Shown: positions 1-9,742, counted from the first letter of the stretch. The stretch is DNA of 64,000 nucleotides from Terriglobia bacterium (GCA_023512135.1 JAIMAG010000001.1:124001-188000); one strand, 5' to 3'. Made by a program: numbers and translations. Notes: generated by a model not told the origin, from the sequence alone.

Positions 1-1254
1 GAGCAGCATCTCTTCCCACTGGGCGATCCAGCCCGACGTGCGCGGAATGGCGAACAGCACCGGGAACATGGTCGTGGGGAAGCCCATGGACTGGTAGATC
101 AGCCCGGTGTAGAAGTCGACGTTCGGATAGAGCCTGCGGGTGACGAAGTATTCGTCTTCGAGCGCGATGCGCTCGACTTCCAGCGCGATGTCGAGCAGCG
201 GATTGCGCCCCATCACGTCGAACACCTGATAGGCGATCTCTTTGATGATGCGCGCGCGGGGATCGTAGTTTTTGTAGATGCGGTGTCCGAACCCCATCAG
301 TCGCTTCTCACCGCTTTTGACCCGCTTGATGTAGGCGGGCACGTTGTTCACCGAGCCGATGTCTTCCAGCATGCGCAGGACCGCTTCGTTCGCGCCGCCG
401 TGCAACGGGCCGTAGAGCGCCGCGGTCGCAGCGGCGGTGGCGGAGTAGGGGTCCACGTGCGAGCTGCCGACGCTGCGCATGGCGTTGGCCGAACAGTTCT
501 GCTCGTGATCGGCGTGCAGAATGAACAGCACATCGAGCGCGCGCTCCAGCACCGGGTTCGGCTTGTACTTCAGCTCGGTGGTCTTAAACAGCATGTTCAG
601 GAAGTTGCCCGTGTAGCTGAGGTCGTTGTCCGGATAGACGTAAGGCATGCCGATGCTGTGCCGGTAGGAAAAGGCAGCCAGCGTGGGCATCTTGCCGATC
701 AACCGGTAGGTCTGCTTCCGCCGGGATTCGGGATTGAAAATATCCTTGGCGTCCTCGTAGAAAGTCGAAAGGGCCGCCACGGTGGAGACGAGCATGCCCA
801 TCGGATGCGCGTCGTAGTGGAACCCGTCGAGAAACTTTTTGATGGATTCGTGGATGAAGGTGTGGTGGGTGATGTGATAGGTCCAATCGTCCAGCTGGGC
901 CTTGGTGGGCAGCTCGCCGTGGATGAGCAGATAGGCTGTCTCCAGATAAGTGCTGCGCTCGGCCAGCTCTTCGATCGGATAGCCCCGGTAGCGCAAAATG
1001 CCCTTTTCGCCGTCGATGTAGGTGATCCGGGATTTGCACGACGCGGTGTTCGTGAACGCCGGGTCGTAGCTCATCAGCCCGAAATCGGCTTCATCCACTT
1101 TGATCTGGCGCAGATCCATGGCGCGGATGGTGCCGTGCTGGATCGGAATCTCGTACCGTTTGCCGGTGCGGTTGTCCACGATGGTCAGCGAATCGCGCCG
1201 AGTCTGCGCGGCGTCCTCGGCTGCAACGGTGGGTGCAGGTTTGGTTGGATTCAT
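1..1254 (-). CDS. gltA: Citrate synthase, C-terminus cut by the window edge
   Basis: Condenses oxaloacetate and acetyl-CoA to citrate, the entry step of the TCA cycle, in the cytoplasm. The 418 codons present cover nearly the whole family length; only the last few residues lie outside the window. The catalytic triad is visible: His285 in GPLHGGANEA, His324 in FGHRIYKNYDPR and Asp380 in NVDFYTG, with the spacing expected for the bacterial enzyme. The ATG start is preceded by an AAGAAGGGA ribosome site. The 239-bp gap to the divergent permease holds an AT-rich TATATAAAG element that may be its -10 region. The identification is firm. Confidence 0.97.
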   Translation of the reverse strand, partial: MNPTKPAPTVAAEDAAQTRRDSLTIVDNRTGKRYEIPIQHGTIRAMDLRQIKVDEADFGLMSYDPAFTNTASCKSRITYIDGEKGILRYRGYPIEELAERSTYLETAYLLIHGELPTKAQLDDWTYHITHHTFIHESIKKFLDGFHYDAHPMGMLVSTVAALSTFYEDAKDIFNPESRRKQTYRLIGKMPTLAAFSYRHSIGMPYVYPDNDLSYTGNFLNMLFKTTELKYKPNPVLERALDVLFILHADHEQNCSANAMRSVGSSHVDPYSATAAATAALYGPLHGGANEAVLRMLEDIGSVNNVPAYIKRVKSGEKRLMGFGHRIYKNYDPRARIIKEIAYQVFDVMGRNPLLDIALEVERIALEDEYFVTRRLYPNVDFYTGLIYQSMGFPTTMFPVLFAIPRTSGWIAQWEEMLL

Positions 1255-1445
1255 GGGAGTGGCATCCCTTCTTTCAGACTTCCCCCCAACATATCTTTAT
1301 ATACCAACCTGCAGTCAGCGGGAAACCGAATTCGCGGTGTCGTGGACTTTCTCGGCACTTCCGCGCTCCAGATTTCTCCGCCTGTCCGCCCCCTTCCCTC
1401 CGGGGCGAGTCGTGTCTTTGCCTTTGTCGCCCGGGCCAGCCGGGG

Positions 1446-1451
1446 TAGAAT
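1446..1451 (+). promoter_or_regulatory. -10-like TAGAAT box before the NCS2 permease
   Basis: TAGAAT lies 43 nt before the permease ATG, with TTGTCG 16 nt further upstream as a weak -35. The same hexamer recurs before several other genes here (2820, 21461, 57788), which supports its use as a -10 element. Confidence 0.45.
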
Positions 1452-1493
1452 CGCGCTCCGCGCGGCCCGGAGGGGAGCCGCCCCGAGCGCTCC

Positions 1494-2807
1494 ATGCGCC
1501 ACTTTCTCCGCCGATACTTCGAGTTCGACCGGCACGGCACCACCTTCCGGCGGGAGGTGCTGGGTGGACTGACCACCTTCGCCACGATGAGCTACATCGT
1601 TGTGGTCAACCCGGCGATCTTGGCCTCGGCCGGGATACCCGCCGGGCCCGCGATGGTCGCCACGGTGCTGACCGCGCTGTTCGGCACGCTGCTGATGGCG
1701 TTGTACGCGAAGCGGCCGTTCGCGATTGCGCCGTTGATGGGCGAAAACGCCTTCCTGGCCGTAACCGTGGTGCAGATTCTGGGCATCCCCTGGCAGCAGG
1801 CCCTGGCCGCGGTGTTCACCGCCGGCGTGTTGTTCACGGTGCTGACGGTGGCGCGCGTCCGGCAGTGGCTGGTGGACGCGGTGCCGCCGGGACTGCGCTA
1901 CAGCTTTGCCACCGGCATCGGCTTGTTCCTCACCTTCATCGGACTGCACCAGAGCGGAATTGTGACAGCGGGCACGGCCGGTGCTCCGGTGCAGATGGGA
2001 CGGCTGGATTCGCCGCCGGTGCTCGTGGCCCTGTTCGGGTTTCTGCTCACGGTGGCCCTGATGATCCTGGGCGTGCGCGGGGCAATCCTGCTCGGGATTC
2101 TGGCCACGACGGCGGTGGCGTACCTGGCCGGCGTGGGCGCGATGCCGCCGTCGCTACTGAGCCCGCCGCCCAGCCTGGCGCCGATTCTCTGGGAGCTGGA
2201 TTTTTCCGACTTCTGGAGCGTGGGATTTCTGTCGGTGGCGTTGATCACGTTTGTGATGGCGTTTGTCGACACGCTCGGGACCCTGATCGGTGTCTCTTCG
2301 CGGGCCGGATTCCTCGATGCACAGGGCAATCTGCCGCAGATCGAACGCCCCATGCTGGCCGATGCGCTGGCCACCACCTTCGCCGCGGCGGTGGGCACGA
2401 CCACTGCAGGCGCCTACATCGAATCCGCGGCCGGGGTCGAAGCTGGCGGGCGCACGGGTTTTGCCGCCCTGGTGACGGCGCTGTGCTTTGTGCTGGCACT
2501 GTTTTTTGCGCCGCTGGTGGTCGCGATTCCGCCGCAGGCCTGCGGCCCGGCGCTGATGGTGGTCGGCGTATTGATGGTGGAAGCGGTGATGCGCATCCGG
2601 TTTTCCGACCTGACCGAGCTGGTGCCCGCCTTCGCCACCATCACGCTGATGAGTTTCACGTTCAACATCGGTGTGGGGATGACCGCGGGGTTCCTGCTCT
2701 ACCCGTTCTGCAAAGTGCTCGCTGGACGCGCGCGCGAGCTGCACTCCGGCCTGTGGGTGCTGGCGGCGCTCTCGCTGCTGTTCTATCTGTTCTACCCGTA
2801 CCACTGA
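1494..2807 (+). CDS. NCS2/AzgA-type purine (adenine/guanine/hypoxanthine) permease
   Basis: A 437-residue polytopic inner-membrane transporter of the NCS2 family, AzgA/GhxP branch, expected to import purine bases with protons. It begins with the family signature GGLTTFATMSYIVVVNP (residues about 24-40) and carries TTTAGAYIESAAGVEAGGRTG around residues 303-323, the substrate-site loop of this branch. Length matches the family. A GGAGGGGAG stretch lies about 15-20 nt upstream of the ATG, rather far for a ribosome site. It is divergent from citrate synthase and 67 nt before the hydrolase gene. The exact base transported cannot be read from sequence. Confidence 0.9.
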   Translation: MRHFLRRYFEFDRHGTTFRREVLGGLTTFATMSYIVVVNPAILASAGIPAGPAMVATVLTALFGTLLMALYAKRPFAIAPLMGENAFLAVTVVQILGIPWQQALAAVFTAGVLFTVLTVARVRQWLVDAVPPGLRYSFATGIGLFLTFIGLHQSGIVTAGTAGAPVQMGRLDSPPVLVALFGFLLTVALMILGVRGAILLGILATTAVAYLAGVGAMPPSLLSPPPSLAPILWELDFSDFWSVGFLSVALITFVMAFVDTLGTLIGVSSRAGFLDAQGNLPQIERPMLADALATTFAAAVGTTTAGAYIESAAGVEAGGRTGFAALVTALCFVLALFFAPLVVAIPPQACGPALMVVGVLMVEAVMRIRFSDLTELVPAFATITLMSFTFNIGVGMTAGFLLYPFCKVLAGRARELHSGLWVLAALSLLFYLFYPYH

Positions 2808-2874
2808 AAAAGCTGGCGGTAGAATCGAGCTCGGGCAGCGGTTTGCTGCCGAGTTGGCAAAGGGGAGCAAGCCG

Positions 2875-3912
2875 ATGAAAACGGTGCTGTGGGCCTTGGC
2901 CGGGATGGGAGCGGGGCTTGCTCTGCTGCTGCTGGCCGCGCTGACCTATCAGTCACTCGGTCGGTTCCGCGACCGCCGCCGGTTTCCTCCCCCGGGGCGG
3001 ATGGTGCGCGTCGGCCGCCATCGCGTGCACCTGCTGGAAGCGGGCACAGGCGAACCGACCGTGGTTTTCGACGCGGGTCTGCCCGGCACCTGTCTGGGCT
3101 GGTGCTACGTGCAGCCCGCGGTGGCCGAGTTCACGCGTACGGTCAGCTACGACCGCGCCGGGCTGGGCTGGAGCGAGCGCGGCCCACGCCCGCGCACCAC
3201 GCAGCAGATTGTCGCTGAGCTCCGCGCAGCACTGGCCCGAGCCGGCATCGCACCGCCTTACGTGCTGGTGGGACATTCCTTCGGCGGATTCACCGCGCAG
3301 TTGTTCGCGCTTACCTATCCCGAAGAGGTGGCCGGTGTGGTGCTGGTGGATTCGATTCATCCGGGTGAATGGCTTGCGCCGGATGAGGAAACGCTGCGCC
3401 GAATGGCTGCCGGCATTCGCCTGGCGCGGCGCACCGCCTGGCTGGCACGGCTGGGCGCGATGCGCTTCTACTTCTGGCTGATCGCCCGTCGCGCCGTGAC
3501 GCCGGCGGCGCCCAGCGACTGGGTGGCTTCGCTGCAGAAGATGCCGCGGGAACTGCTGCCGGCGCTGCGCGCAATCTGGTCCGAGGCAAAGCCCTATCAG
3601 ACCCTGGCAGATCAGATCGAAGCGCTGCGCACGAGCGCCGCGCAGGTTGCCGAAGCGGATGCGCCGTGCGCGGTGCCTCTGGTCGTGCTTTCGGCCGGCA
3701 ACGCCGATGCGCGCCGGCTCCGGGAGGCCGCGGCCACAGCGAAGCGGTCTTCCCGCGGGGTGCACATCGTAGCGCACGGCAGCGGCCACTGGATCCAGCT
3801 CGAACAGCCGGCACTGATCATCGCGGCGATTCGCCAGATCGTCGAGCAGTACCGCCAGACGGGCGGATGGGGCACCGCTTCGGTCCAGCCCGGCAGCGAA
3901 ATGATTCACTGA
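2875..3912 (+). CDS. Alpha/beta hydrolase with N-terminal membrane anchor
   Basis: A 345-residue alpha/beta-fold hydrolase. Residues about 3-25 form one hydrophobic segment (signal anchor or signal peptide), so the enzyme probably faces the periplasm. The nucleophile elbow is GHSFGG near residue 135, with the YDRAGLGWS strand upstream and a late HGSGHW that supplies the catalytic histidine. The ATG at 2875 is preferred over a TTG seven codons upstream because AAGGGGAG sits just before it. A TAGAAT -10-like box lies at 2820. Substrate unknown; related proteins are annotated as esterases or haloalkane-dehalogenase-like. Confidence 0.8.
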   Translation: MKTVLWALAGMGAGLALLLLAALTYQSLGRFRDRRRFPPPGRMVRVGRHRVHLLEAGTGEPTVVFDAGLPGTCLGWCYVQPAVAEFTRTVSYDRAGLGWSERGPRPRTTQQIVAELRAALARAGIAPPYVLVGHSFGGFTAQLFALTYPEEVAGVVLVDSIHPGEWLAPDEETLRRMAAGIRLARRTAWLARLGAMRFYFWLIARRAVTPAAPSDWVASLQKMPRELLPALRAIWSEAKPYQTLADQIEALRTSAAQVAEADAPCAVPLVVLSAGNADARRLREAAATAKRSSRGVHIVAHGSGHWIQLEQPALIIAAIRQIVEQYRQTGGWGTASVQPGSEMIH

Positions 3913-4036
3913 AATCTCGCCGCTACGGTTCCGGCGAGACGTCGCAGAGCGAAACCGGAAAAACTCTGGACTCGGCAGACAGGCAGGCCCATACTAGCCG
4001 CTCGGATGGCGTTCCATCCGCACCGCGGAGGCACTG

Positions 4037-4573
4037 ATGGCGTCATTTACCGAACGCATGCTGGGGGCAGCCAGGCTCCACCTGCCCACCTACGAGGAGG
4101 TGGAAGCCGACCGGACCGCCACCGGGCAGGCCGTGGGGGTCGTGGTGCTGTCCAGTCTGGCCACCGGCATCGGCAGCGCACAGACGGAAGGGTTGGGTGG
4201 GATGGTGGGCGGAGCTATCGGCGCACTGATTGGCTGGGCCTTCTGGGCCTGGCTGACCTATTTCATCGGCACGAAGGTTTTGCCCACACCCCAGACGCAC
4301 GCCGACTGGGGCCAGTTGGCACGCGTCCTGGGGTTCGCACAGTCGCCGGGATTGTTGCGGATTCTGGGCGTGCTCCCCTTTCTGGGCTCGCGGGTGTTCC
4401 TGATTACCGGCATCTGGACGCTCGTGGCTGTGGTCATTGCGGTGCGGCAGGCGCTCGACTACACAAGCACGCTGCGAGCCGTCGGCGTTTGCATTCTCGG
4501 GTGGATTGTGCAGGGCATATTGATTTACTTCCTGGGATTTTTCCTGCCCGGCAGCCACAGCACCAGCTTCTGA
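4037..4573 (+). CDS. Yip1-family integral membrane protein
   Basis: A 178-residue protein with several hydrophobic helices and the Yip1-domain pattern: a short amphipathic N-terminus (ERMLGAARLHLPTYEEVEAD), a Gly-rich first membrane helix, and later WTLVAVVIAVRQAL and CILGWIVQGILIYFLGF segments. Function of bacterial members is unknown; many sit near envelope genes. GCGGAGGCACTG precedes the ATG and gives a good ribosome site. The 124-nt gap upstream shows no other gene. Confidence 0.7.
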   Translation: MASFTERMLGAARLHLPTYEEVEADRTATGQAVGVVVLSSLATGIGSAQTEGLGGMVGGAIGALIGWAFWAWLTYFIGTKVLPTPQTHADWGQLARVLGFAQSPGLLRILGVLPFLGSRVFLITGIWTLVAVVIAVRQALDYTSTLRAVGVCILGWIVQGILIYFLGFFLPGSHSTSF

Positions 4574-4696
4574 CGACGGCTCGTCCGTTGCCGGAGGCGG
4601 TCGCGATGCCCGGGAAACTTTTTCTTCTGCGTTGCGTCTGAATAAAGTAATCTAGCTCCGCGCCCCATCGGACCCCCGCAGTGCCAGGAGGCAAGT

Positions 4697-6118
4697 ATGT
4701 GGAGTCATTTGCGTGCAAGGCGTTCGCTGCTGGCCGGACTGCTTGCAGTGGCTGCGCTGGCGGTGTCCCTGCTGGCGCAATCCGCGCCACAGGCCGCCCG
4801 GCAGCCGCGCGCGACGACCATCTCGTTCACCGAGCACCGGCTGAAGAACGGCCTGCGCGTGATTCTTTCCGAAGACCATTCGGCGCCGACCTACTCCATC
4901 TGCGTTACCTACAACGTCGGCTCGCGCGATGAACGGCCCGGGCGCACCGGATTTGCGCACCTGTTCGAGCACATGATGTTCCAGGGCTCTGAAAATGTCG
5001 GCAAAGGCGAACACTTCATCCTGGTGCTGAACAACGGCGGGGGAATGAACGGCACCACCAATCCCGATCGCACCAATTATTTCCAGACGCTGCCGGCCAA
5101 TCAGCTCGACCTGGGGCTGTTCCTGGAGGCCGACCGCATGCGCTCGCTGGTCATCAATCAGGCCAATCTGGACAACCAGCGCCACGCCGTGCAGGAAGAA
5201 CGCCGGCTCGGCGTGGACAATCAGCCCTACGGGCGCACCTTCGAAGTCCTGCTGGAAACTGCCTACGACAATTTCGCCTACAAACACTCCACCATCGGCT
5301 CGATGGAAGACCTGAATGCGGCCACCGTCGAAGATGTGGCCGAATTTTTCCGCATCTACTACGCTCCGAACAACGCGGTGCTGACGCTGGTGGGCGATTT
5401 CGACAGCCGGGTTGCGCTCCAGAAAATCGAAAAATATTTCGGGAACATCCCGGCGCAGCCACCGCCGCCCGAGCCCGATATGACCGAGCCGGAGCAGAAG
5501 GCGGAGCGGCGCGCCACGGTCGAGGATGCCTTTGCCCGCCTGCCGCGTCTGGACGTGGTGTTCAAGATTCCGCCGGGGAACACGCCGGACTGGTACGCGC
5601 TGGACATGCTGGGCGACATTCTGGGCAGCGGGCAGTCCTCGCGACTCTACGAACGCCTGGTGCGCCGGGAACAGCTGGCCATTGCCGCCTTTGCCGGTGC
5701 CGAGATGCGGCGCGGCCCGTCTCTGTTCAACGTGGTCGCGCTGGCCCGACCGGGTGTCAGTCCGGACGCCCTGGAAAAAGCCATCCACGAGGAGCTGGAA
5801 CGGCTGCGCACGGCACCGGTCGAAGACTGGGAAATTGAAAAGGTGCGCATGCAACTGCGACGTCAGCGGGCGCAGTCGCTGGTCAGTACCCTGGCGCGGG
5901 CGATTCAGCTCGGGCAGCTTGCGGTGTACTTCAACGATCCCGGTTTGATCAATACGATCGAAGAGAAATACGCCCGGATCACCAAAGAAGATCTGCTGCG
6001 CGTGGCGCAGACCTATCTGCAGCCGACGCGCCGCACCGTGGTGCTCACCCTGCCCAAGCCGCAGCCGGCACAGGGCCCGCCGGCGCAGCCCTCGGGCCAG
6101 AGTGAGCCGGGGAGGTAG
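4697..6118 (+). CDS. M16 zinc metallopeptidase, catalytic subunit
   Basis: A 473-residue insulinase/processing-peptidase-like protease with a signal peptide (hydrophobic run to about residue 27, LLAQSA), so exported. The inverted zinc motif HLFEH is at residues 88-92 and the third ligand lies in QEERR at about 167-168, so this subunit should bind zinc and cleave peptides. Ribosome site CAGGAGGCAAGT. The stop codon lies inside the Shine-Dalgarno of the next gene, and the two proteins very likely work as a pair. Confidence 0.9.
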   Translation: MWSHLRARRSLLAGLLAVAALAVSLLAQSAPQAARQPRATTISFTEHRLKNGLRVILSEDHSAPTYSICVTYNVGSRDERPGRTGFAHLFEHMMFQGSENVGKGEHFILVLNNGGGMNGTTNPDRTNYFQTLPANQLDLGLFLEADRMRSLVINQANLDNQRHAVQEERRLGVDNQPYGRTFEVLLETAYDNFAYKHSTIGSMEDLNAATVEDVAEFFRIYYAPNNAVLTLVGDFDSRVALQKIEKYFGNIPAQPPPPEPDMTEPEQKAERRATVEDAFARLPRLDVVFKIPPGNTPDWYALDMLGDILGSGQSSRLYERLVRREQLAIAAFAGAEMRRGPSLFNVVALARPGVSPDALEKAIHEELERLRTAPVEDWEIEKVRMQLRRQRAQSLVSTLARAIQLGQLAVYFNDPGLINTIEEKYARITKEDLLRVAQTYLQPTRRTVVLTLPKPQPAQGPPAQPSGQSEPGR

Positions 6119-6124
6119 GTCGCC

Positions 6125-7663
6125 ATGTCTCCAGCCAAGCATCCGCTCCGCACGCTGCGCGGGCTCGCAGCAACGACAGGGATTCTGCTGGCCGCCGCGA
6201 CGCTGGCCGCGCAGACCCAGGCACCGCAACAACCGGACTCGAAAAGCGTCTCCGCCAGTAAAGTCGAACGCAAGAACCGCGCGCCGGTTTCCAAGGAAGT
6301 CCTGCGTGTGAAGTTGCCCCGTCCGGTCGAATTCACCCTGCCGAACGGCCTGACCGTGCTGGTGCTCGAAGACCATCGCTTCCCGCTGGTCTACGCGCGG
6401 CTGGAAATTGTCGGCGCGGGCGGGCTCTACGAGCCGGCCGAGCTCCGCGGGGTCGCACAGATCACCGCCAGCATGCTCCAGCAGGGCACCGTCAAGCGGA
6501 CCGCCCAGCAGATTGCGCAGGCCATCGAAGGCCTGGGCGCTTCGGTGAACGCTTCGGCCGGCTTTGGGGAGGAAACGGCCACGCTGACCGCCTCCGGGCT
6601 GAGCGACAACTTCGACGAGTGGTTTGCGCTGGCCACCGAACTGCTTCTGCAGCCGAGCTTCCCGCAGGACGAGCTGCAGAAACTGGTCGCCCGGCAGAAG
6701 GCCGCTCTGCGCCAGTCGCGCACGCAGCCGGGATTTTTGGTGAACGAACGGTTCAGCAAGGCGGTCTTCGGCAATCATCCTGCTGCGGTGGTCTCTGCTA
6801 CCGAAGAGTCCCTGGACAAGCTGACGCGCGAAGCGCTGGCGAACTGGCACCAGCAGCGCTACGTGCCACAGAACGCCATCCTGGGCATCGCCGGGGACGT
6901 CCGTGCCAGCCAACTGCGCACCAGGCTGCAGCAATGGTTCGCGGAGTGGAAGCGTACCGATTGGAAACCCGAACTGCCGCCCAATCCCAGGCCGGCCACC
7001 GAAAAGAAGATTTATTTGGTGGACCGGCCCAACTCCCAGCAGACCACCCTGTGGCTGGGCAACCTGGCGATTCACCGCCTCGACCCGGATTATCCGGCCA
7101 TGGTGGTGATGAACCGCGTGCTCGGCGGCGGCGCAGCGGCACGCCTGTTCCTGAACCTGCGGGAGGAAAAGTCCTACACCTACGGCGCGTACAGCACCCT
7201 GCAGGCGCTGAAATTCCCCGGCCCGTGGCGCGCGTGGGCCGACGTGCGCACGGAAGTCACCGAAGGAGCGCTCACCGAATTCCTGAACGAAATCCGGCGC
7301 ATCCGCGAAGAAAAAGTACCCGAGGCAGAGCTGACGGAAGCGAAGAACGCCATGGTGGCGAATTTTGCGCTTTCGCTCGAGCAGCCTCCGCAACTGCTCA
7401 GCTACGCGATCACGCGGAAGCTCTACGGCTTGCCTGCGGATTACTGGGATACCTATCCGGCCCAGCTCCAGGCCGTCACCGCCGAAGACGTGCAGCGGGT
7501 CGCGCAGAAATATCTGAAGCCGGAGGCGCTGCAGATCGTCGCCGTGGGCGAAGGCAGCAAGATCCGCTCGGTGCTGGAAAAGTACGGCCCGGTCGTCGTC
7601 TACGACACCGAAGGAAGACCGGTGGAACAGAAAGCTGCCAGCGCCGCCGCCCCGGGCCGGTAG
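6125..7663 (+). CDS. M16 peptidase-like partner subunit lacking the zinc motif
   Basis: A 512-residue exported M16-family protein (signal peptide ending near LAAQTQA). Where the catalytic subunit has HLFEH, this one reads VAQITASML, so zinc cannot be bound. The C-terminal half keeps the R/Y substrate-binding signature in NLREEKSYTYGAYS. This is the known bacterial arrangement in which one M16 chain carries the metal and the other the R/Y pair, forming a heterodimer clamp. Its GGAGGT ribosome site overlaps the stop of the upstream gene, so the two are translationally coupled. Confidence 0.9.
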   Translation: MSPAKHPLRTLRGLAATTGILLAAATLAAQTQAPQQPDSKSVSASKVERKNRAPVSKEVLRVKLPRPVEFTLPNGLTVLVLEDHRFPLVYARLEIVGAGGLYEPAELRGVAQITASMLQQGTVKRTAQQIAQAIEGLGASVNASAGFGEETATLTASGLSDNFDEWFALATELLLQPSFPQDELQKLVARQKAALRQSRTQPGFLVNERFSKAVFGNHPAAVVSATEESLDKLTREALANWHQQRYVPQNAILGIAGDVRASQLRTRLQQWFAEWKRTDWKPELPPNPRPATEKKIYLVDRPNSQQTTLWLGNLAIHRLDPDYPAMVVMNRVLGGGAAARLFLNLREEKSYTYGAYSTLQALKFPGPWRAWADVRTEVTEGALTEFLNEIRRIREEKVPEAELTEAKNAMVANFALSLEQPPQLLSYAITRKLYGLPADYWDTYPAQLQAVTAEDVQRVAQKYLKPEALQIVAVGEGSKIRSVLEKYGPVVVYDTEGRPVEQKAASAAAPGR

Positions 7664-7668
7664 TGCGG

Positions 7669-8310
7669 CTACTTCTTGAAGCTGATGGCGAAGCCGGCCG
7701 AGCTGCGCGTATCGACGCGCGTATCCAGTTGCGGGTGACGGCGCACAATCTCCAGGTAGCGCACAATTCCTTCCTCGCCGGCATGCGAGCGGGTGTTGTG
7801 GGCCACGATGGCACCACCCGAGCGCACCTTGTCGAACACCATCTCGAAATACCGCGGGTAATCGGGTTTCCAGGCGTCGATGAAGACCAGGTCCAGCGGA
7901 CCTTCCACCAGGGGCACCAGCTTCAGAGCATCGCCGCGGCGCAGCTCGATGATGCTGTCGAAGCCCAGGCGACGAAAATTCTCCGCGGCCAGATTCGCGC
8001 GGGTTTCGTCGATCTCGATGGTGATCAGCCGCCCGCCAGTTTTGCGCAAGGCGAGGCCCATCCACAGCGCGGAGTAACCGTTCGAGGTGCCAATCTCCAG
8101 TGCGTGCCGATAGCCGCGCTCGACGATCAGGTCGTGGAGGAATTCGCCGTCTTCGCGCGGCACGTTCATCATTCCGGGCTGGCGCACTTTGTCGAACTCG
8201 GCTTTCAGTGCTTCTTCGTCCATGCGGGCCGGGCCCTGTTGAGGCAGCCCGAACCATACCCCAACCACCGGAAACAGCAGCACGGCCAGAACCAGTTTTC
8301 CGCTGTGCAT
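7669..8310 (-). CDS. SAM-dependent O-methyltransferase-like protein with N-terminal hydrophobic segment
   Basis: A class I methyltransferase with SAM motif ALEIGTSNGYSALWM, an acidic strand end (LITIEIDE) and VFIDAWKPDY, the pattern of catechol/caffeoyl-CoA O-methyltransferase-like enzymes. Unusually, it starts with a signal-peptide-like stretch (KLVLAVLLFPVVGVWFGL), suggesting membrane anchoring or export; substrate unknown. The ATG at 8310 is chosen because AGGAAGGAGG lies just ahead; a GTG directly before it is possible. It ends 5 nt from the convergent M16 gene and follows the permease gene by about 20 nt on the same strand, so they probably share a transcript. Confidence 0.8.
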   Translation of the reverse strand: MHSGKLVLAVLLFPVVGVWFGLPQQGPARMDEEALKAEFDKVRQPGMMNVPREDGEFLHDLIVERGYRHALEIGTSNGYSALWMGLALRKTGGRLITIEIDETRANLAAENFRRLGFDSIIELRRGDALKLVPLVEGPLDLVFIDAWKPDYPRYFEMVFDKVRSGGAIVAHNTRSHAGEEGIVRYLEIVRRHPQLDTRVDTRSSAGFAISFKK

Positions 8311-8332
8311 CACTCCTCCTTCCTGGTCTTGC

Positions 8333-9742
8333 TTAGGATGCGCTGGTGCGTTCGCCTCGGTGCTTCGCCGTCAACCAGTATACCGGGATGCCGGCCAGCA
8401 CCGTAGCGATCGCGGCCAGCGACGGCCCGGGCCTGCCTGCGAACGCCACAACCAGAATCCAGGCCATCGCGCCCAGATAGAACAGGGGCAGCAGCGGTCC
8501 TGCCGGCGCACGGAAAGGCCGGGGACGCGCAGGGTGCGCGGCGCGGAGCCAGAGCACACCGGCTACGGCCATCCACGGGAAAATTCCCAGCGCGAAGCCG
8601 ATGTAGGTGAGCAGGTCCTCGAACGTGCCGCTGAGCACCATCACGGCGGTGACCGCGCCCTGCGCCAGAATCGAAGCGCTCGGAGTCTGAAACTTCGGGT
8701 GCAACCGGGCGGCGAAACGGAAAAACAGCCCGTCGCGGGCCATGGCGAAATAGACGCGCGGGCCCAGCAGCGTGTAGGCGCTCAGCGAGCTGAGCAGTGC
8801 CAGTGCCACCAGCAGTGCAAAGCCGCGCCCGGCCTCCACTCCGAACAGATGCCGCGCGGCCACTTCGCCCACCGCTGGGACACCGGCAAAACTGGCGCCC
8901 GGCGCGGCGTAGAAAAACAGCAGGTTCACCAGCAGGTAGATCCCCATGACCGCCAGCGTGCCCAGCGTCAGCGCCCGCGGCAGCGTGCGCGCTGGCTCGC
9001 GCACTTCTTCGGCGAGATAGGCCGCCGCATTCCACCCGCTGTAGGCGAACATGACCAGCAGCATCGTCACGCCGAAGCCGCTCCAGTTTCCCTCGGCCCA
9101 GAAACCGGAGCCGGCGGCAAAGTGTTCCCAGTTGCCGCGGCCCGAGGCGAATCCAGCAAGCACGAGCCCGGCCAGCAACAGCAGCTTGAGTCCGGTCAGC
9201 GCGTTCTGCACCCGCGCTCCCAGCCGCAACCCGAAGTAGTGCACGCCGGTGAACACCAGCACGATGGCCACGGCCACCGCTTTTTCCACCCACCAGCGCG
9301 CCGGCAGCACGCCCGCTGCGGCGAGATAGAACGAGATGGCCACCGCGGTCGCCGCGATGGGGGCGGAAAAGCCCACAAAAAAGCTGGTCCAGCCGGTCAG
9401 AAAGCCGGCCAGCGGGCTGTAGATTTCGCGCAGGTAAACGTATTCGGCGCCCGCCTGCGGCATCATCGTGGCCAGCTCGGCGTAGCAGAGCGCCCCGGCC
9501 AGGGCAATCAACCCTCCCAGGACCCAGGCCAGCAGCACCATCCAGCCGGCTTCCACATGCGGGAGCAACAGACCGGTCGTGGTGAAAATACCCGTGCCGA
9601 TCATGTTCGCCACCACGACGCTGGTCGCGGTGCCTAGGCCGATTTGGCGGGGCAGCACGGCGGCCGCAGACGGCGCGGCCACGCTCGTCGCCGAGCGTTC
9701 CGTGGCCTCGGTTGGAGAATCTGCGCGCATCGCGGCTGCCAT
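8333..9742 (-). CDS. APC-superfamily amino acid permease
   Basis: A 469-residue transporter with many membrane helices. The first helix carries the family hallmark GTATSVVVANMIGTGIFTTTG, the unwound substrate-binding helix of the APC/LeuT fold, followed by PHVEAGWMVLLAWVLGGLIA. It probably moves an amino acid or amine with protons; substrate is not readable. The ATG at 9742 is preferred; the frame stays open upstream but that stretch is Arg/Ser-rich and unlike the family. A second ATG at 9730 is also possible. Confidence 0.88.
   Translation of the reverse strand: MAAAMRADSPTEATERSATSVAAPSAAAVLPRQIGLGTATSVVVANMIGTGIFTTTGLLLPHVEAGWMVLLAWVLGGLIALAGALCYAELATMMPQAGAEYVYLREIYSPLAGFLTGWTSFFVGFSAPIAATAVAISFYLAAAGVLPARWWVEKAVAVAIVLVFTGVHYFGLRLGARVQNALTGLKLLLLAGLVLAGFASGRGNWEHFAAGSGFWAEGNWSGFGVTMLLVMFAYSGWNAAAYLAEEVREPARTLPRALTLGTLAVMGIYLLVNLLFFYAAPGASFAGVPAVGEVAARHLFGVEAGRGFALLVALALLSSLSAYTLLGPRVYFAMARDGLFFRFAARLHPKFQTPSASILAQGAVTAVMVLSGTFEDLLTYIGFALGIFPWMAVAGVLWLRAAHPARPRPFRAPAGPLLPLFYLGAMAWILVVAFAGRPGPSLAAIATVLAGIPVYWLTAKHRGERTSAS

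Noticed and set aside
4652-8257. A 1201-codon open frame on the minus strand across both M16 genes
   Set aside because: It is antisense to two firmly identified proteases, is full of Arg/Gln/His low-complexity sequence, and matches no family. It is a by-product of high GC.
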